Origin: an uncultured Verrucomicrobiales bacterium
GTDB lineage: Bacteria > Verrucomicrobiota > Verrucomicrobiia > Verrucomicrobiales > DEV007
Assembly: GCA_913058215.1 (NCBI GenBank)
Contig: CAJXQE010000007.1
Coordinates: 1-48,535 of the forward strand
DNA: 48,535 nucleotides
Reading direction: 5' to 3'
Below the pieces are notes generated by a model. It did no database searches. It saw only the letters and a program-made list of their open reading frames with translations, and was not told the DNA's origin. The position numbers were made by a program, and so were the translations under genes. Of the stretch, positions 35,267-43,563 are shown in pieces (position 1 is the first letter of the stretch; every line of letters starts with the position of its first letter).

Positions 35267-36277
35267 TTAAGGCTGCGTCCAGCGGCTCTCCAGTGTGTTC
35301 GTCTTTAAAGCGACCTTACGTTTGCTGTTATCAGTGCCGGGAGACGTGATTTCCAGCTCGAAGCTGGTCCCCGCGATTTCGGATCGGATCATGTGGAGAA
35401 AGTCATTGCGCCGGGTGATTTTTTCTCCCTCGCAAGAGAGGATGATGTCGAGCCGTTTGACTCCCGCAGTGTCGAGCGGTCCGCCTTCTTTAATCCAGGT
35501 GACGACCAGTCCTTCGGTGTCTTGAGGCACCTGTTTCAACAATTCACTATCAGCGGTCCATATTTCCCAAACCCATCCTCCGATTCCGGGCGTTGCTGCT
35601 GATTTTTTCCGCCGAAGGAGCCGTTTTATGGAAATGGGAGGAGATGCAATACTGAGCCCGGAAGATGGGGCTCCTTTGTCTCCAAGCAGCCTGCCATGCT
35701 GGATTCCGACAATTTCCCCGTTCGCGTTCGCCCAGATCCCTCCGGAAGTCAGAACCGGACTGATCCCGGCAACGAAGAAATGTTCTACGTAGCCGTCTGA
35801 TGGACTGAAGTCGGTATAGCTGGGACGTGCGTCGGCGACGTTTCCGGAAATGACCAAAGTCCGTCGGCGTAGAGCGGGACCAAAATTAAAGATTGGAGCT
35901 GTCTCCGTCGGAACGTCGGAAGCAAGAGGCAAAGAGGGATAGCCTTTTGCGCTTTCGACTTCCAAAAGTGCGAGGTCGTGTCCAAAATCGTAGGCAAGCA
36001 AAGTTGCAGAATGTTTCCGATCGTCTGAGGTCAGGATATGAGAAGGAGCGTCTCTTGCTTCGAAAAGGTGGGCAGCGGTGATGACTAGATTGCGTCCTTC
36101 ATCATTCTCAATAAAGGCGCCGCCACCGCGCAATCGATTGTTTACCAAGACCTCGACGCAAGCTTCCCGGACCTCCAGAAGTGTCTTGCGGGGCATTTGG
36201 TTTAGCTGTGCGAATGCCGGAGATATGAAAGCAAAACACAGAGCGAAGAGGAGAGTAGGGAATGAAGCCTGGCGCAT
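35267..36277 (-). CDS. Secreted trypsin-like serine protease with PDZ domain
   Basis: A 336-residue exported protein. The ATG at 36277 starts the signal peptide MRQASFPTLLFALCFAFISPAFA; a TTG at 36316 would overlap the preceding gene. Residues about 40-230 are a trypsin-like domain with a complete triad by position: His70 (VITAAHLF), Asp101 (FGHDLALLEV) and Ser178 (VLTSGGIWANANGEIVGI). The Ser sits in L-T-S-G-G rather than the usual G-N-S-G-G, so activity is likely but less certain. Residues about 235-330 are a PDZ domain (GGPLDTAGVKRLDIILSCEGEKI). The organisation resembles DegP/HtrA, which degrade or sense misfolded periplasmic proteins. It starts 28 bases after the ferritin-like/ATP-grasp gene ends and is probably co-transcribed with it. 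Confidence 0.85.
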   Translation of the reverse strand: MRQASFPTLLFALCFAFISPAFAQLNQMPRKTLLEVREACVEVLVNNRLRGGGAFIENDEGRNLVITAAHLFEARDAPSHILTSDDRKHSATLLAYDFGHDLALLEVESAKGYPSLPLASDVPTETAPIFNFGPALRRRTLVISGNVADARPSYTDFSPSDGYVEHFFVAGISPVLTSGGIWANANGEIVGIQHGRLLGDKGAPSSGLSIASPPISIKRLLRRKKSAATPGIGGWVWEIWTADSELLKQVPQDTEGLVVTWIKEGGPLDTAGVKRLDIILSCEGEKITRRNDFLHMIRSEIAGTSFELEITSPGTDNSKRKVALKTNTLESRWTQP

Positions 36278-36305
36278 TGGTTTCTGAAAATTAAGGGCGG
36301 GGACT

Positions 36306-38378
36306 TTATTTCGCAACTGTGATCTTAGCGGCGAACCGTGAAGTGGTCGTTACCGGCGTGACGATCATGGTGCCGTTTTCGATTTGGCCCTTGCCGTTGA
36401 GTTGGAAATCATCATCCGATGGTTTCACCGTTTCGGCTTTTATGATTTCGAAATGGAGATTCCGTCCCGGTGCGATTTGCTTACGGATTTCCAAAGTGAT
36501 TCGCCCCATGGTGTAGCGCGGATTAATTTCACAAAAAGTGCGATGCTTTAATTTCCCAGTCGAATCGCGATACAAATAGGCGTCGACTCCGAGAGGGCCG
36601 TAATATGTCATCTCACCTGCCCAAGCTTCAAGAGCCGCAAAGAACGCTCCCTGAGCATGATAAGTAGGGAGTGCCTGTTCCATCAGAAACCGGCACAATT
36701 CCGGATCAAGACCGCGACAGAATTTCACCCGGCTCTCGCTCCCTCGATAGCGACCGGCGTGATCCACTATTTGGTGTATCGGGCCGAGAAGTCGAAGTTC
36801 TCCGACTTTCATTTGATACTGCATCGAAAAATCGAGAACACGATCGTGAAAGGGTTCGATGACGATGGCTCCTTGAGATTCAAGAATGGATTCAACCGCC
36901 TTCCGGACGGGGCCGGGCGGGGTATTTTCGAGGTGCACTTGTTGGTGTCCTTTCCCGGCGGTTGAGAGCGGGCGTTTCAACAATGCGATGCGATGACCTG
37001 CTTCGCGAAGTTGTCGAAGGGCATCATCAAACTCCTGTAGATTTTGAGCGACCAGGCTTTCTCCGCACCAGTCAGACAGTAAAGCGATTTGGGAAGCCTT
37101 GGAGAATGTGGCGCGAGTGGATTCAGTCCATTGAAATGACTCAAGGTGGGAATTGATGTTTTCACGAAAGTTATTGAATAGGGCTGGCAATTCCGGGGAC
37201 CGTGCCCAGGGTCGGATCTCGTTAACTTTTCTCTCGCGAAGCAGTGAGTCTTTTCCGAGTAGCCCTTGTTCATCGATTAACTCGGTCTCAGGACGAACAA
37301 ATCCTGCGCTGGCAATTTTTTTCAAAAAATCGGCTGGCGGGTTCTTTCGAAGGAGCACAACATCATCGAGCCGCGCAGCGAATGCGATTAGCCATTCGAG
37401 ATCGACAAGAAGAGAAGCTGTGAATTTATTAGGATGAAACCAGGGCGTTCGGACGCCAATCCGTTCTTCCGCGTCGGCATTGAAATAGTAGACATTGGGA
37501 GTTCGCCCCCGGGACCTTTCATAGAGTGAAAGTTGTTCGATAAACTCATCGTCAAAACCGGCAGCGATTCGTCCTTCGCGATTGAAAGGGGTTTTGTTTC
37601 CTTTCGCGCGAACAGGGGACAGCGGGAAAACCAGTTTGTCCCGGTAATCACCCCAGTCGCTACCATTTTCGGATTTCCATTTTCGAAACCACTTCAATCC
37701 GTATCCAACGTGCGCGATTTCGTCTTTATAGATTTTTTCAAGAATAGCTGCACTGGAAGCGTCTCCTGCCTCTTTGAGAACTCCGGCGTAGTATTTGGAG
37801 TAGTCGAGATTCGCTTGTTCAAAAGTCAGGCTGAGCCGCGAAACGTAGTCGAGAGGGGAATCCATTCCGGAAACGGTGTCCCAGAAAAACCGGCTGACCC
37901 GGTAGTCTCCGAAACTGACGCCGCATTCTTTCATTCTATTTAGATACCACTGCGTGTGGATTTGCTCTTCCCTGAGAGTGTTGAGAAGCCCTTTTCGAAA
38001 AGCGGTGGGAGCGTCGGGAAATTTCAAGAGAGCCAATGCCATTAACTCAGCAGCCAGCAATTCGTGGTTCGCAAAGAAATGGAGCAGGATGCCGCGATTT
38101 TCTTCGTCAACCAGTTGAGGCTCCGTTGGGAAATGGGGTTGATCATGATTTTTTCCCTGTGGCAAAAGGAGGTTGCCCGGTCTGCCGGGAGTCGGACTGC
38201 CAATTAGTGGCTCTTCCCGTGATGGATTGTCAAAGCTGACATGGCGGAACCCTGAGAGGCTTAATTTCTCTTCCAGGGTGTTGGAAAATAATACCTTGAG
38301 GGCATAGTCTTCAGGCGAAATCACGGCATTGCCTGAGTTTTCGTCAGCGAAGCTATTTCTTGACCGTTGGATTGGCAT
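36306..38378 (-). CDS. Fusion of a ferritin-like DUF455 domain with an ATP-grasp domain
   Basis: A 690-residue cytoplasmic protein. Residues about 90-240 are a ferritin-like bundle of the DUF455/MiaE type: HELLAAELMALALL, LREEQIH (Glu138, His141), TFEQANLDYSKYY (Glu187) and YKDEIAHVGYG (Glu220, His223), the pattern of a carboxylate-bridged di-iron site. Residues about 420-670 look like an ATP-grasp enzyme: LLKRPLSTAGKGHQQ, a Lys and Gly-rich ATP loop; GAIVIEPFHDR; GPLGVDAYLYRDS; and CEINPRYTMGRITLE, the acidic metal-binding end. ATP-grasp enzymes join a carboxylate to an amine or thiol. DUF455 proteins are normally about 270 residues without this partner. The reaction is unknown. The middle segment 250-410 is not recognised. 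The gene is followed by the protease gene after 28 bases and divergent from the LptF/G-like gene. Confidence 0.8.
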   Translation of the reverse strand: MPIQRSRNSFADENSGNAVISPEDYALKVLFSNTLEEKLSLSGFRHVSFDNPSREEPLIGSPTPGRPGNLLLPQGKNHDQPHFPTEPQLVDEENRGILLHFFANHELLAAELMALALLKFPDAPTAFRKGLLNTLREEQIHTQWYLNRMKECGVSFGDYRVSRFFWDTVSGMDSPLDYVSRLSLTFEQANLDYSKYYAGVLKEAGDASSAAILEKIYKDEIAHVGYGLKWFRKWKSENGSDWGDYRDKLVFPLSPVRAKGNKTPFNREGRIAAGFDDEFIEQLSLYERSRGRTPNVYYFNADAEERIGVRTPWFHPNKFTASLLVDLEWLIAFAARLDDVVLLRKNPPADFLKKIASAGFVRPETELIDEQGLLGKDSLLRERKVNEIRPWARSPELPALFNNFRENINSHLESFQWTESTRATFSKASQIALLSDWCGESLVAQNLQEFDDALRQLREAGHRIALLKRPLSTAGKGHQQVHLENTPPGPVRKAVESILESQGAIVIEPFHDRVLDFSMQYQMKVGELRLLGPIHQIVDHAGRYRGSESRVKFCRGLDPELCRFLMEQALPTYHAQGAFFAALEAWAGEMTYYGPLGVDAYLYRDSTGKLKHRTFCEINPRYTMGRITLEIRKQIAPGRNLHFEIIKAETVKPSDDDFQLNGKGQIENGTMIVTPVTTTSRFAAKITVAK

Positions 38379-38468
38379 CGTCGAACTTCAGTAAAATTCA
38401 AAGTTAAGGAAAGAGGAATGTTAATTAATCTGTCAGCATTCCGGTTTCGTTCCTGACTATGATTCAAG

Positions 38469-40190
38469 ATGAAGCTTCTGACAATATTTCGCCGGACTGG
38501 CCTTTGGGTTCGCGAGAAACTCTCTTTCGACAAGAGCGAGAGCGATCACATGGGCTTGCTCATCAAGGTGGCCATGACGCTTCTCTTCGTCGGGTTTGGT
38601 TTACTCACTTATCGGGCCTATTCCGAGTATCAGGAATTGATTTCGACTTTTAATGGGAATAGTCAAGACGGTGCCGTTGCCGGGATGCCCTCAATTGTTC
38701 CGGTGATCGGAAGCGCGGTCGGTTGCTTTCTGGCGCTGGTGGCCGTTCTGGTCAGTCTCTGGATTCGTGAGAAAGACACAGGGGCGTCTCGTCGTCAAAA
38801 ATTGATTGTCCTTGTGCTCTGGATTGCAGCAATTGCCAGTCTGGTTTCATGGATGCCGGGGGATGTCATTGATACCCGGGAGGCTATTTCGGGGAAAGCT
38901 CTCGCTGGCGAAACACCTTCGATTCCAGCCTACATCGGAAAGCTTTTCCTGGTGGGTTTTCTGATCATTTCAATTCCCATTTTGGCGATGTTCTTTTTCC
39001 GCCTGAGTCTGATGGATCAATATGTGGTGAAGAACTTCCTTTCGCCGTTTCTCTTCTGCATGTTCGCCTTTGTAGCGATCTGGGTGATCTTCGATTTCAC
39101 TGACAACGGGCCCGCCTTCACTGGGTTGCCGGTTGAGAGGGTTCTTTCCTTTTACGTGGTGCAGGTTCCTTTTGTTGTGCTGTTCGTCATGCCCATTGTG
39201 CTTCTCCTTTCGTCGCTCTTTGCCTTGAGCAATATGTCGAAATCCAATGAGCTGATCAGTATGATTGGCGCGGGTCGAAGTGTGCTCCGTATTCTTACTC
39301 CACTTCTTTTTCTGGGACTGTATTGTTCAGGGGTCTGCCTGGCTTTCAAATACGAATGGGCTCCCAATTCAGTTGGCTACAAGGAGGCAATGATGGTCAC
39401 TGCCATGCAGGAGCGGGATGCCAAGCGGACCGGAGTAAAGAAGCGGCGCGATATCTGGTCAAAACGCGGATGGATGTATATCAATGAAATCGACCGCCGA
39501 ACCTGGTTTGTCGGGAAAATCCCTTTGGAACTGTCGGACGCCATGGGTGATGTCGTCATTTGGCAACTTGATGAAAATGATCAGCCTGTGACCATGTGGA
39601 AGGCCAAACGGGGGCGATGGCAGTGGGACGCAAAGCCTTCCCAGTGGATTCTTTCAAATGTGAAAATCTATCAGTATCGTCCGGATCACGTTCCTCTGAT
39701 TTCCTCTGTAAAACGGCTCGAGATCAAGGATTGGTCAGAAACGCCGTGGAAAGTATTGAGTTCATCGCAGAACCCGGAGTATCTCGGAATCCCAGGACTC
39801 AGCATGTACATTCAAGCGAACAAGAAGCTCGATCGAATTTCACTGGCACCGTTCTGGACGAACTGGTGGTATGTTTTCGCAGAGCCGATGGGATGTTTTG
39901 TCATGGTTCTGGTGGCGGCTCCACTGGGGATCGTCTACTCCAGGAGAGGCGTGATGGCTGGAGTCACCGGAGCGATCGTGATTTTCGCACTCATGTATAT
40001 CATGAGGGGAACACTTCTGGCGATGGGGCAGGGCTCCCGAATTCCTCCCTTCATCGCGGCCTGGGGAACCAACATCGCTGTAGCAATTGTGGGAATCATC
40101 CTGCTGTGGTTTCGGGCGCGCAATCGCGAAGTCCCGACGCTGAAGAGCCTTTTCCAGAAAATGTTGCCTTTGAAGTTGCGATCGAGTTGA
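38469..40190 (+). CDS. LptF/LptG-family permease with an extra N-terminal membrane domain
   Basis: A 573-residue inner-membrane protein of the YjgP/YjgQ family, whose members form the permease of the ABC exporter that extracts lipopolysaccharide. The family core starts at about residue 178 (MDQYVVKNFLSPFLFCMFAFVAIWVIFDF) and includes NMSKSNELISMIGAGRSVLRI, the elbow contacting the ATPase, and the C-terminal helices (PLGIVYSRRGVMAGVTGAIVIFALMY). About 180 additional residues precede it, with four hydrophobic segments and a charged loop (WIREKDTGASRRQK). Normal members are about 360 residues. The periplasmic beta-jellyroll region lies between the third and fourth core helices (about 310-450). 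No lptB, lptC or second permease gene is adjacent. The next gene begins 35 bases downstream. Confidence 0.85.
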   Translation: MKLLTIFRRTGLWVREKLSFDKSESDHMGLLIKVAMTLLFVGFGLLTYRAYSEYQELISTFNGNSQDGAVAGMPSIVPVIGSAVGCFLALVAVLVSLWIREKDTGASRRQKLIVLVLWIAAIASLVSWMPGDVIDTREAISGKALAGETPSIPAYIGKLFLVGFLIISIPILAMFFFRLSLMDQYVVKNFLSPFLFCMFAFVAIWVIFDFTDNGPAFTGLPVERVLSFYVVQVPFVVLFVMPIVLLLSSLFALSNMSKSNELISMIGAGRSVLRILTPLLFLGLYCSGVCLAFKYEWAPNSVGYKEAMMVTAMQERDAKRTGVKKRRDIWSKRGWMYINEIDRRTWFVGKIPLELSDAMGDVVIWQLDENDQPVTMWKAKRGRWQWDAKPSQWILSNVKIYQYRPDHVPLISSVKRLEIKDWSETPWKVLSSSQNPEYLGIPGLSMYIQANKKLDRISLAPFWTNWWYVFAEPMGCFVMVLVAAPLGIVYSRRGVMAGVTGAIVIFALMYIMRGTLLAMGQGSRIPPFIAAWGTNIAVAIVGIILLWFRARNREVPTLKSLFQKMLPLKLRSS

Positions 40191-40225
40191 AGTGACCCAC
40201 AATCCTTCCATTCCTTAAGAATATC

Positions 40226-40912
40226 ATGGCTATCATTCTCGATTGGAAAATTCGGACAACGACTGCTCAGTGTGAGCATACCGGCGAAGCTTTCGCCGAC
40301 GAAGAGGATTTCTACACCTGTATTTTCGACGACCCGGAATCCGACGGCTTCATTCGTAAGGACTATTCTGTTGCGTCCTGGAAAGAGATCAGAGCGAGCA
40401 TTGATCCGGCACCATTTTCGTTTTGGAGATCGACTTACAAGGCCCCGGTTGTCCACAAGGAGAAGGATGCTATTCAGGATACTTCAGCTGAAGGCATGTT
40501 GAAGCGAATGATGGAGGAGAATTCTCCGCATACGGAAAATGCCCGTTACATCCTCGCCCTCATGCTTGAGAGAAAGAAGACTTTCATTCAAGTCGATGCC
40601 AAGGAAGCCGAGACCACGACTCTCCTGTTCTATGAGCATAAGGACACTGGAGATGTCTACATTATTGCGGATCCCGGTCTGCATCTAGGGGAGATTGAAG
40701 AGGTTCAGCGGGAAGTGGTCGAGCTTTTGGCGAGTGAAGAGAACGGGCAAGGGGCAGCCTCAACGCAAGAACCAACGCAAGAGCAAGAAGACTCAGGGCC
40801 AGAGTCAGAAGAAGTTAGCGATGATGAGGAAGTTCAGGGCGAAGAAGTTCGCAGTGTCCTCGATCCTCCGGAAGCTGAAGATGTGGAAATTGAAGACGCT
40901 GTTCAGGAGTGA
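40226..40912 (+). CDS. Hypothetical protein with acidic C-terminal tail
   Basis: A 228-residue protein without signal peptide or membrane segment. I do not recognise the family. The first 65 residues hold a compact motif, RTTTAQCEHTGEAFADEEDFYT, resembling a metal-binding or treble-clef-like turn but with too few cysteines to be sure, then an aromatic-rich stretch (SVASWKEIRASIDPAPFSFW). Residues about 90-165 are predicted mixed helix and strand (RYILALMLERKKTFIQVD, LLFYEHKDTGDVYIIADP). The last 60 residues are nearly all Glu, Gln, Asp and Ser (EEVSDDEEVQGEEV), a disordered acidic tail. It lies 35 bases after the LptF/G-like gene on the same strand and is probably co-transcribed with it. Function is unknown. 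Confidence 0.75.
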   Translation: MAIILDWKIRTTTAQCEHTGEAFADEEDFYTCIFDDPESDGFIRKDYSVASWKEIRASIDPAPFSFWRSTYKAPVVHKEKDAIQDTSAEGMLKRMMEENSPHTENARYILALMLERKKTFIQVDAKEAETTTLLFYEHKDTGDVYIIADPGLHLGEIEEVQREVVELLASEENGQGAASTQEPTQEQEDSGPESEEVSDDEEVQGEEVRSVLDPPEAEDVEIEDAVQE

Positions 40913-40963
40913 ACAGGTAAGCTTCTTTGGGCTCTTCCAAGGTTGAATACATCCGTCCCTCTA

Positions 40964-40977
40964 ACTTGTTTACAAGT
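40964..40977 (+). promoter_or_regulatory. Inverted repeat upstream of the Calx-beta-like gene
   Basis: ACTTGT-TT-ACAAGT is a perfect 6-base inverted repeat with a 2-base spacer, 27 bases before the ATG at 41005. Its symmetry and place suit a repressor or activator operator. No matching site was noticed elsewhere. Confidence 0.3.
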
Positions 40978-41004
40978 CTCGGTCAGCGGCTAGGATTTCA
41001 TTCG

Positions 41005-42186
41005 ATGAATCGAAGACTATTTCTTTATACGGCGGCGCTTTTGTTTTTCACCCTGGGTTTAGCTTCGGCTGTTCCCTCGATCGAGGTGAGTCCTGCAACC
41101 CTGTTGACCACAGAAGGACAGGCAGATGCTTTTTACGAGATTTCCCTTACTGAGGAGCCAAGTGGCAATGTTGAGATCACCCCAATGACCAGTGACCAAT
41201 CAGAGGCTCAAGTCTCTGGCCCGGTGACATTTACCCCTGCTAACTGGATGATTCCTCAAAAAGTAACTGTTACGCCAAAGACTGACGCCTTAGCCGACGG
41301 GGATATCCCTTTTACGATTACAGGCTCAGTGAATGCGCCGGGAACGAACTACGAATCCGTTGTGGTGCCATCAGTGAGCGGTAATAACAGGAACGTAGAT
41401 GGTGTCGCAGATATTTTCATTGATAAACATCAGAATCACGAGACAACGGAACTGGGTGGAACTTCCACATTTCTGATTTTCACTTCAACGGTGCCCACAG
41501 ATCCGATTACGATCGACGCGGTCATTTCGCACCCGAGTGAGGTAAGTCTGAGTGAATCAACAATCACCTTAAATAGTGGAAACGGGTTTTCAACGACCGT
41601 CACCATCACGGGGCTCGACGATTCGGTGGTCGACGGAGATATGCCATTCTCGATTTCCTTTAACCCCTCGAATTCATCTGATGGCTCCTACGACGGGGAA
41701 TCAGTTCCGAGCGTTGTCGGAGTGAATGAGGCATTGCCAGTGTATCAACCGGACATCCGCATCAGCAGAACGAAGAGAAGTGGTGACGGAAAAGGAAACG
41801 ATATTTATTCCGCAGCACCAACAGGAGCTCAGACACTGGTGCTTAAAAAGAAACGAAAGCGTCCCGCCTTTTTTTCATTCTCAGTGCAAAATGACGGAGA
41901 CGATGCAGATATGGTGTCTCTTCGTTCGGCCGATTTCTTTAGAAAGCAGAGAGATTTCAGTATCGTTCTTCGCGGTGCCGGTGGTGCCCGCATATCCAGG
42001 CCGGGGCTCGCCTCAGGAATTGTTCAAAACCTGGATGCAGGAGGGACTCAAGTGTATCTCGCCAGGCTGAAGGTGAAGCGACGGGTAAAAAAGAAGCGAA
42101 TCTTGTTCAGTGCCAGCTTGTTCAGCGGATCCTCCAATGATATGGAGAAAAAGGACTCAGCCAGGATAAAGGTGAAATTTAAGTGA
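41005..42186 (+). CDS. Secreted Calx-beta-like protein with lysine-rich C-terminal module
   Basis: A 393-residue exported protein. The ATG at 41005 starts the signal peptide MNRRLFLYTAALLFFTLGLASA; the open frame extends upstream to a TTG at 40927 without signal character. Residues about 25-245 hold two similar beta-sandwich units resembling Calx-beta domains (SPATLLTTEGQADAFYEISL ... VTVTPKTDALADGDIPFTITG and a second with DDSVVDGDMPFSISF). Residues 249-393 are the basic C-terminal module shared with two other proteins in the window: PDIRISRTKRSGDGKGNDIYS, FSVQNDGDDADMVSLRS and a final DSARIKVKFK. This copy is the most diverged. It converges with a small membrane-protein gene. No enzymatic motif is seen; a surface structural role is likely. 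Confidence 0.8.
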   Translation: MNRRLFLYTAALLFFTLGLASAVPSIEVSPATLLTTEGQADAFYEISLTEEPSGNVEITPMTSDQSEAQVSGPVTFTPANWMIPQKVTVTPKTDALADGDIPFTITGSVNAPGTNYESVVVPSVSGNNRNVDGVADIFIDKHQNHETTELGGTSTFLIFTSTVPTDPITIDAVISHPSEVSLSESTITLNSGNGFSTTVTITGLDDSVVDGDMPFSISFNPSNSSDGSYDGESVPSVVGVNEALPVYQPDIRISRTKRSGDGKGNDIYSAAPTGAQTLVLKKKRKRPAFFSFSVQNDGDDADMVSLRSADFFRKQRDFSIVLRGAGGARISRPGLASGIVQNLDAGGTQVYLARLKVKRRVKKKRILFSASLFSGSSNDMEKKDSARIKVKFK

Positions 42187-42219
42187 ACTCGGTGAAGCTG
42201 AGAACCACCGCACTTAGGA

Positions 42220-42504
42220 TCAGAATCTAAAGGCAATCCTGAAGAGCTGGCAAAGTCCGATTGCTACGCCGCCGAAAAGAATCATCCCCAGACCTGCCCA
42301 ACCGAAAAGGATTCGGTTGGAGGTTCCTATAAAGAGTTTTCGAAATCCTTCTGACTTGATCCAGTTCCACATTGACGGCTTGTATTCACCGATCGCGAAA
42401 CAGATCAGGTGAAGAACGCCAAGAATGATCATGATCCATGACAGCCAGGTGATGGTGGTGAAGCCCCATTCAGGATCGATGAGGAATGGTCTTCTCGAAC
42501 TCAT
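42220..42504 (-). CDS. Small two-helix membrane protein, hypothetical
   Basis: A 94-residue protein with two hydrophobic segments (ITWLSWIMIILGVLHLICFAIG and ILFGWAGLGMILFGGVAIGLC) joined by a polar loop (EYKPSMWNWIKSEGFRKLF). Its start overlaps the stop of the DUF1460 gene by four bases (42501-42504), so the two are translationally coupled and may act together at the envelope. I do not recognise the family. The coupling and membrane pattern support it as a real gene. Confidence 0.7.
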   Translation of the reverse strand: MSSRRPFLIDPEWGFTTITWLSWIMIILGVLHLICFAIGEYKPSMWNWIKSEGFRKLFIGTSNRILFGWAGLGMILFGGVAIGLCQLFRIAFRF

Positions 42505-43493
42505 CCAATCAGTTTTTTCAGATTGGTTTGGTACTGCTCTTCGTCGGTTATCGTCTGACTCGCTTCGAGAGGACGCCCGACGATAATTCCCGCGTGTTTG
42601 CTATACTGGGCAAGGTAGCCGGAGATAGATTTATCAATGACCACCTTGCGGTAGTCACGCGAAGCATGCATAAAGCGAGTCACCTTGTCTTCTGTCCGAA
42701 TCGCAAGGCCGACATGCGAACAGAAACCACCGTGATACTTCGTGGCTATCCCGATCACATCGCCGTTCCGAAGTTCGGGTTCGATGGCTGCAACCTTGTC
42801 TTTGGGAATATGATAAACAGGCATCGCCTCGACTCGCTGCTCCCATTTTCGCATCGGGGCAAGCAGTGAGGGAGTATTCTTCAGATAGCGATAGCCTTTC
42901 CAGAGAGTTGTCATCTCGGTGACTTTCCGGTTGGTGATCCTCGCTGCTCCGGAAAGATCAGGAGTAATGTGGCGACAGGTGCCCCGGGCGTCGTTTTCGA
43001 AGAACCATTCGGCAAGATAGTGAATTCTCTCAAGGTACTGACCACTGCATTGACCACCGCGATATCTTGTAACCTGAATTTGTCGAAGAAGATCCTCTGG
43101 AGAGTATTGAGTTTTTTCAAAGGCCAGCATCCGGGCAAGTCCCAGGCTGGTTTCGAAAAATGTCCAGCAATCGAGGCCGTTGAAATTCACTGAAGGAGAC
43201 TCGATTTTGTCATCAATTTCCAAGGTAAAATTCTCATAAGGAACTCCGTGCATTTCGCGCGCACAGCGAATGACCCGTTCGCCAATCGCCAATTTTCGCC
43301 AGTTCTCTTTTTGAGCCTTTTCGACAATAGATTGAAAGCGGCTCTCTCCTTTGAAGATAGTGGCCTTGGGGAGAGGTCGACGTTGAGCAGCAGCGGACTC
43401 TTTCTTGTCAGGACTAAGCTGTGCCTGGAGAGGCAAGACAGGGAGGCCGGCGAACCCCATTGCCAAACAGGAACGACGCGTGAGATTCTTCAT
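42501..43493 (-). CDS. DUF1460 N-acetylmuramoyl-L-alanine amidase-like protein, exported
   Basis: A 330-residue protein with a twin-arginine-like signal (LTRRSCLAMGFAGLPVLPLQAQ). The rest matches DUF1460, an NlpC/P60-like papain-fold family that includes peptidoglycan amidases. Likely active residues are Cys109 in FNGLDCWTFFE and His260 in GFCSHVGLAIR; RNGDVIGIATKYHGG precedes the His strand, as usual. GGQCSGQYLERIHYLAEWF is the family's other conserved segment. It probably trims muropeptides or processes a related amide in the periplasm. It is preceded by 70 bases with a clear inverted repeat and followed, with overlap, by a small membrane-protein gene. No muropeptide transporter is adjacent. 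Confidence 0.85.
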   Translation of the reverse strand: MKNLTRRSCLAMGFAGLPVLPLQAQLSPDKKESAAAQRRPLPKATIFKGESRFQSIVEKAQKENWRKLAIGERVIRCAREMHGVPYENFTLEIDDKIESPSVNFNGLDCWTFFETSLGLARMLAFEKTQYSPEDLLRQIQVTRYRGGQCSGQYLERIHYLAEWFFENDARGTCRHITPDLSGAARITNRKVTEMTTLWKGYRYLKNTPSLLAPMRKWEQRVEAMPVYHIPKDKVAAIEPELRNGDVIGIATKYHGGFCSHVGLAIRTEDKVTRFMHASRDYRKVVIDKSISGYLAQYSKHAGIIVGRPLEASQTITDEEQYQTNLKKLIG

Positions 43494-43505
43494 GAGCTTA
43501 CAATA

Positions 43506-43529
43506 TCTGGAAAAACACCAATTTCCAGA
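43506..43529 (-). promoter_or_regulatory. Inverted repeat in the leader of the DUF1460 gene
   Basis: TCTGGAAA (43506-43513) and TTTCCAGA (43522-43529) form a perfect 8-base inverted repeat with an 8-base loop, 13 bases upstream of the start codon at 43493 on the minus strand. It could be an operator, a leader hairpin or a weak terminator for the preceding DUF2314 gene. Confidence 0.35.
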
Positions 43530-43563
43530 ACTGATTTAGATATCTTAAGTATCTCAATGGGGC

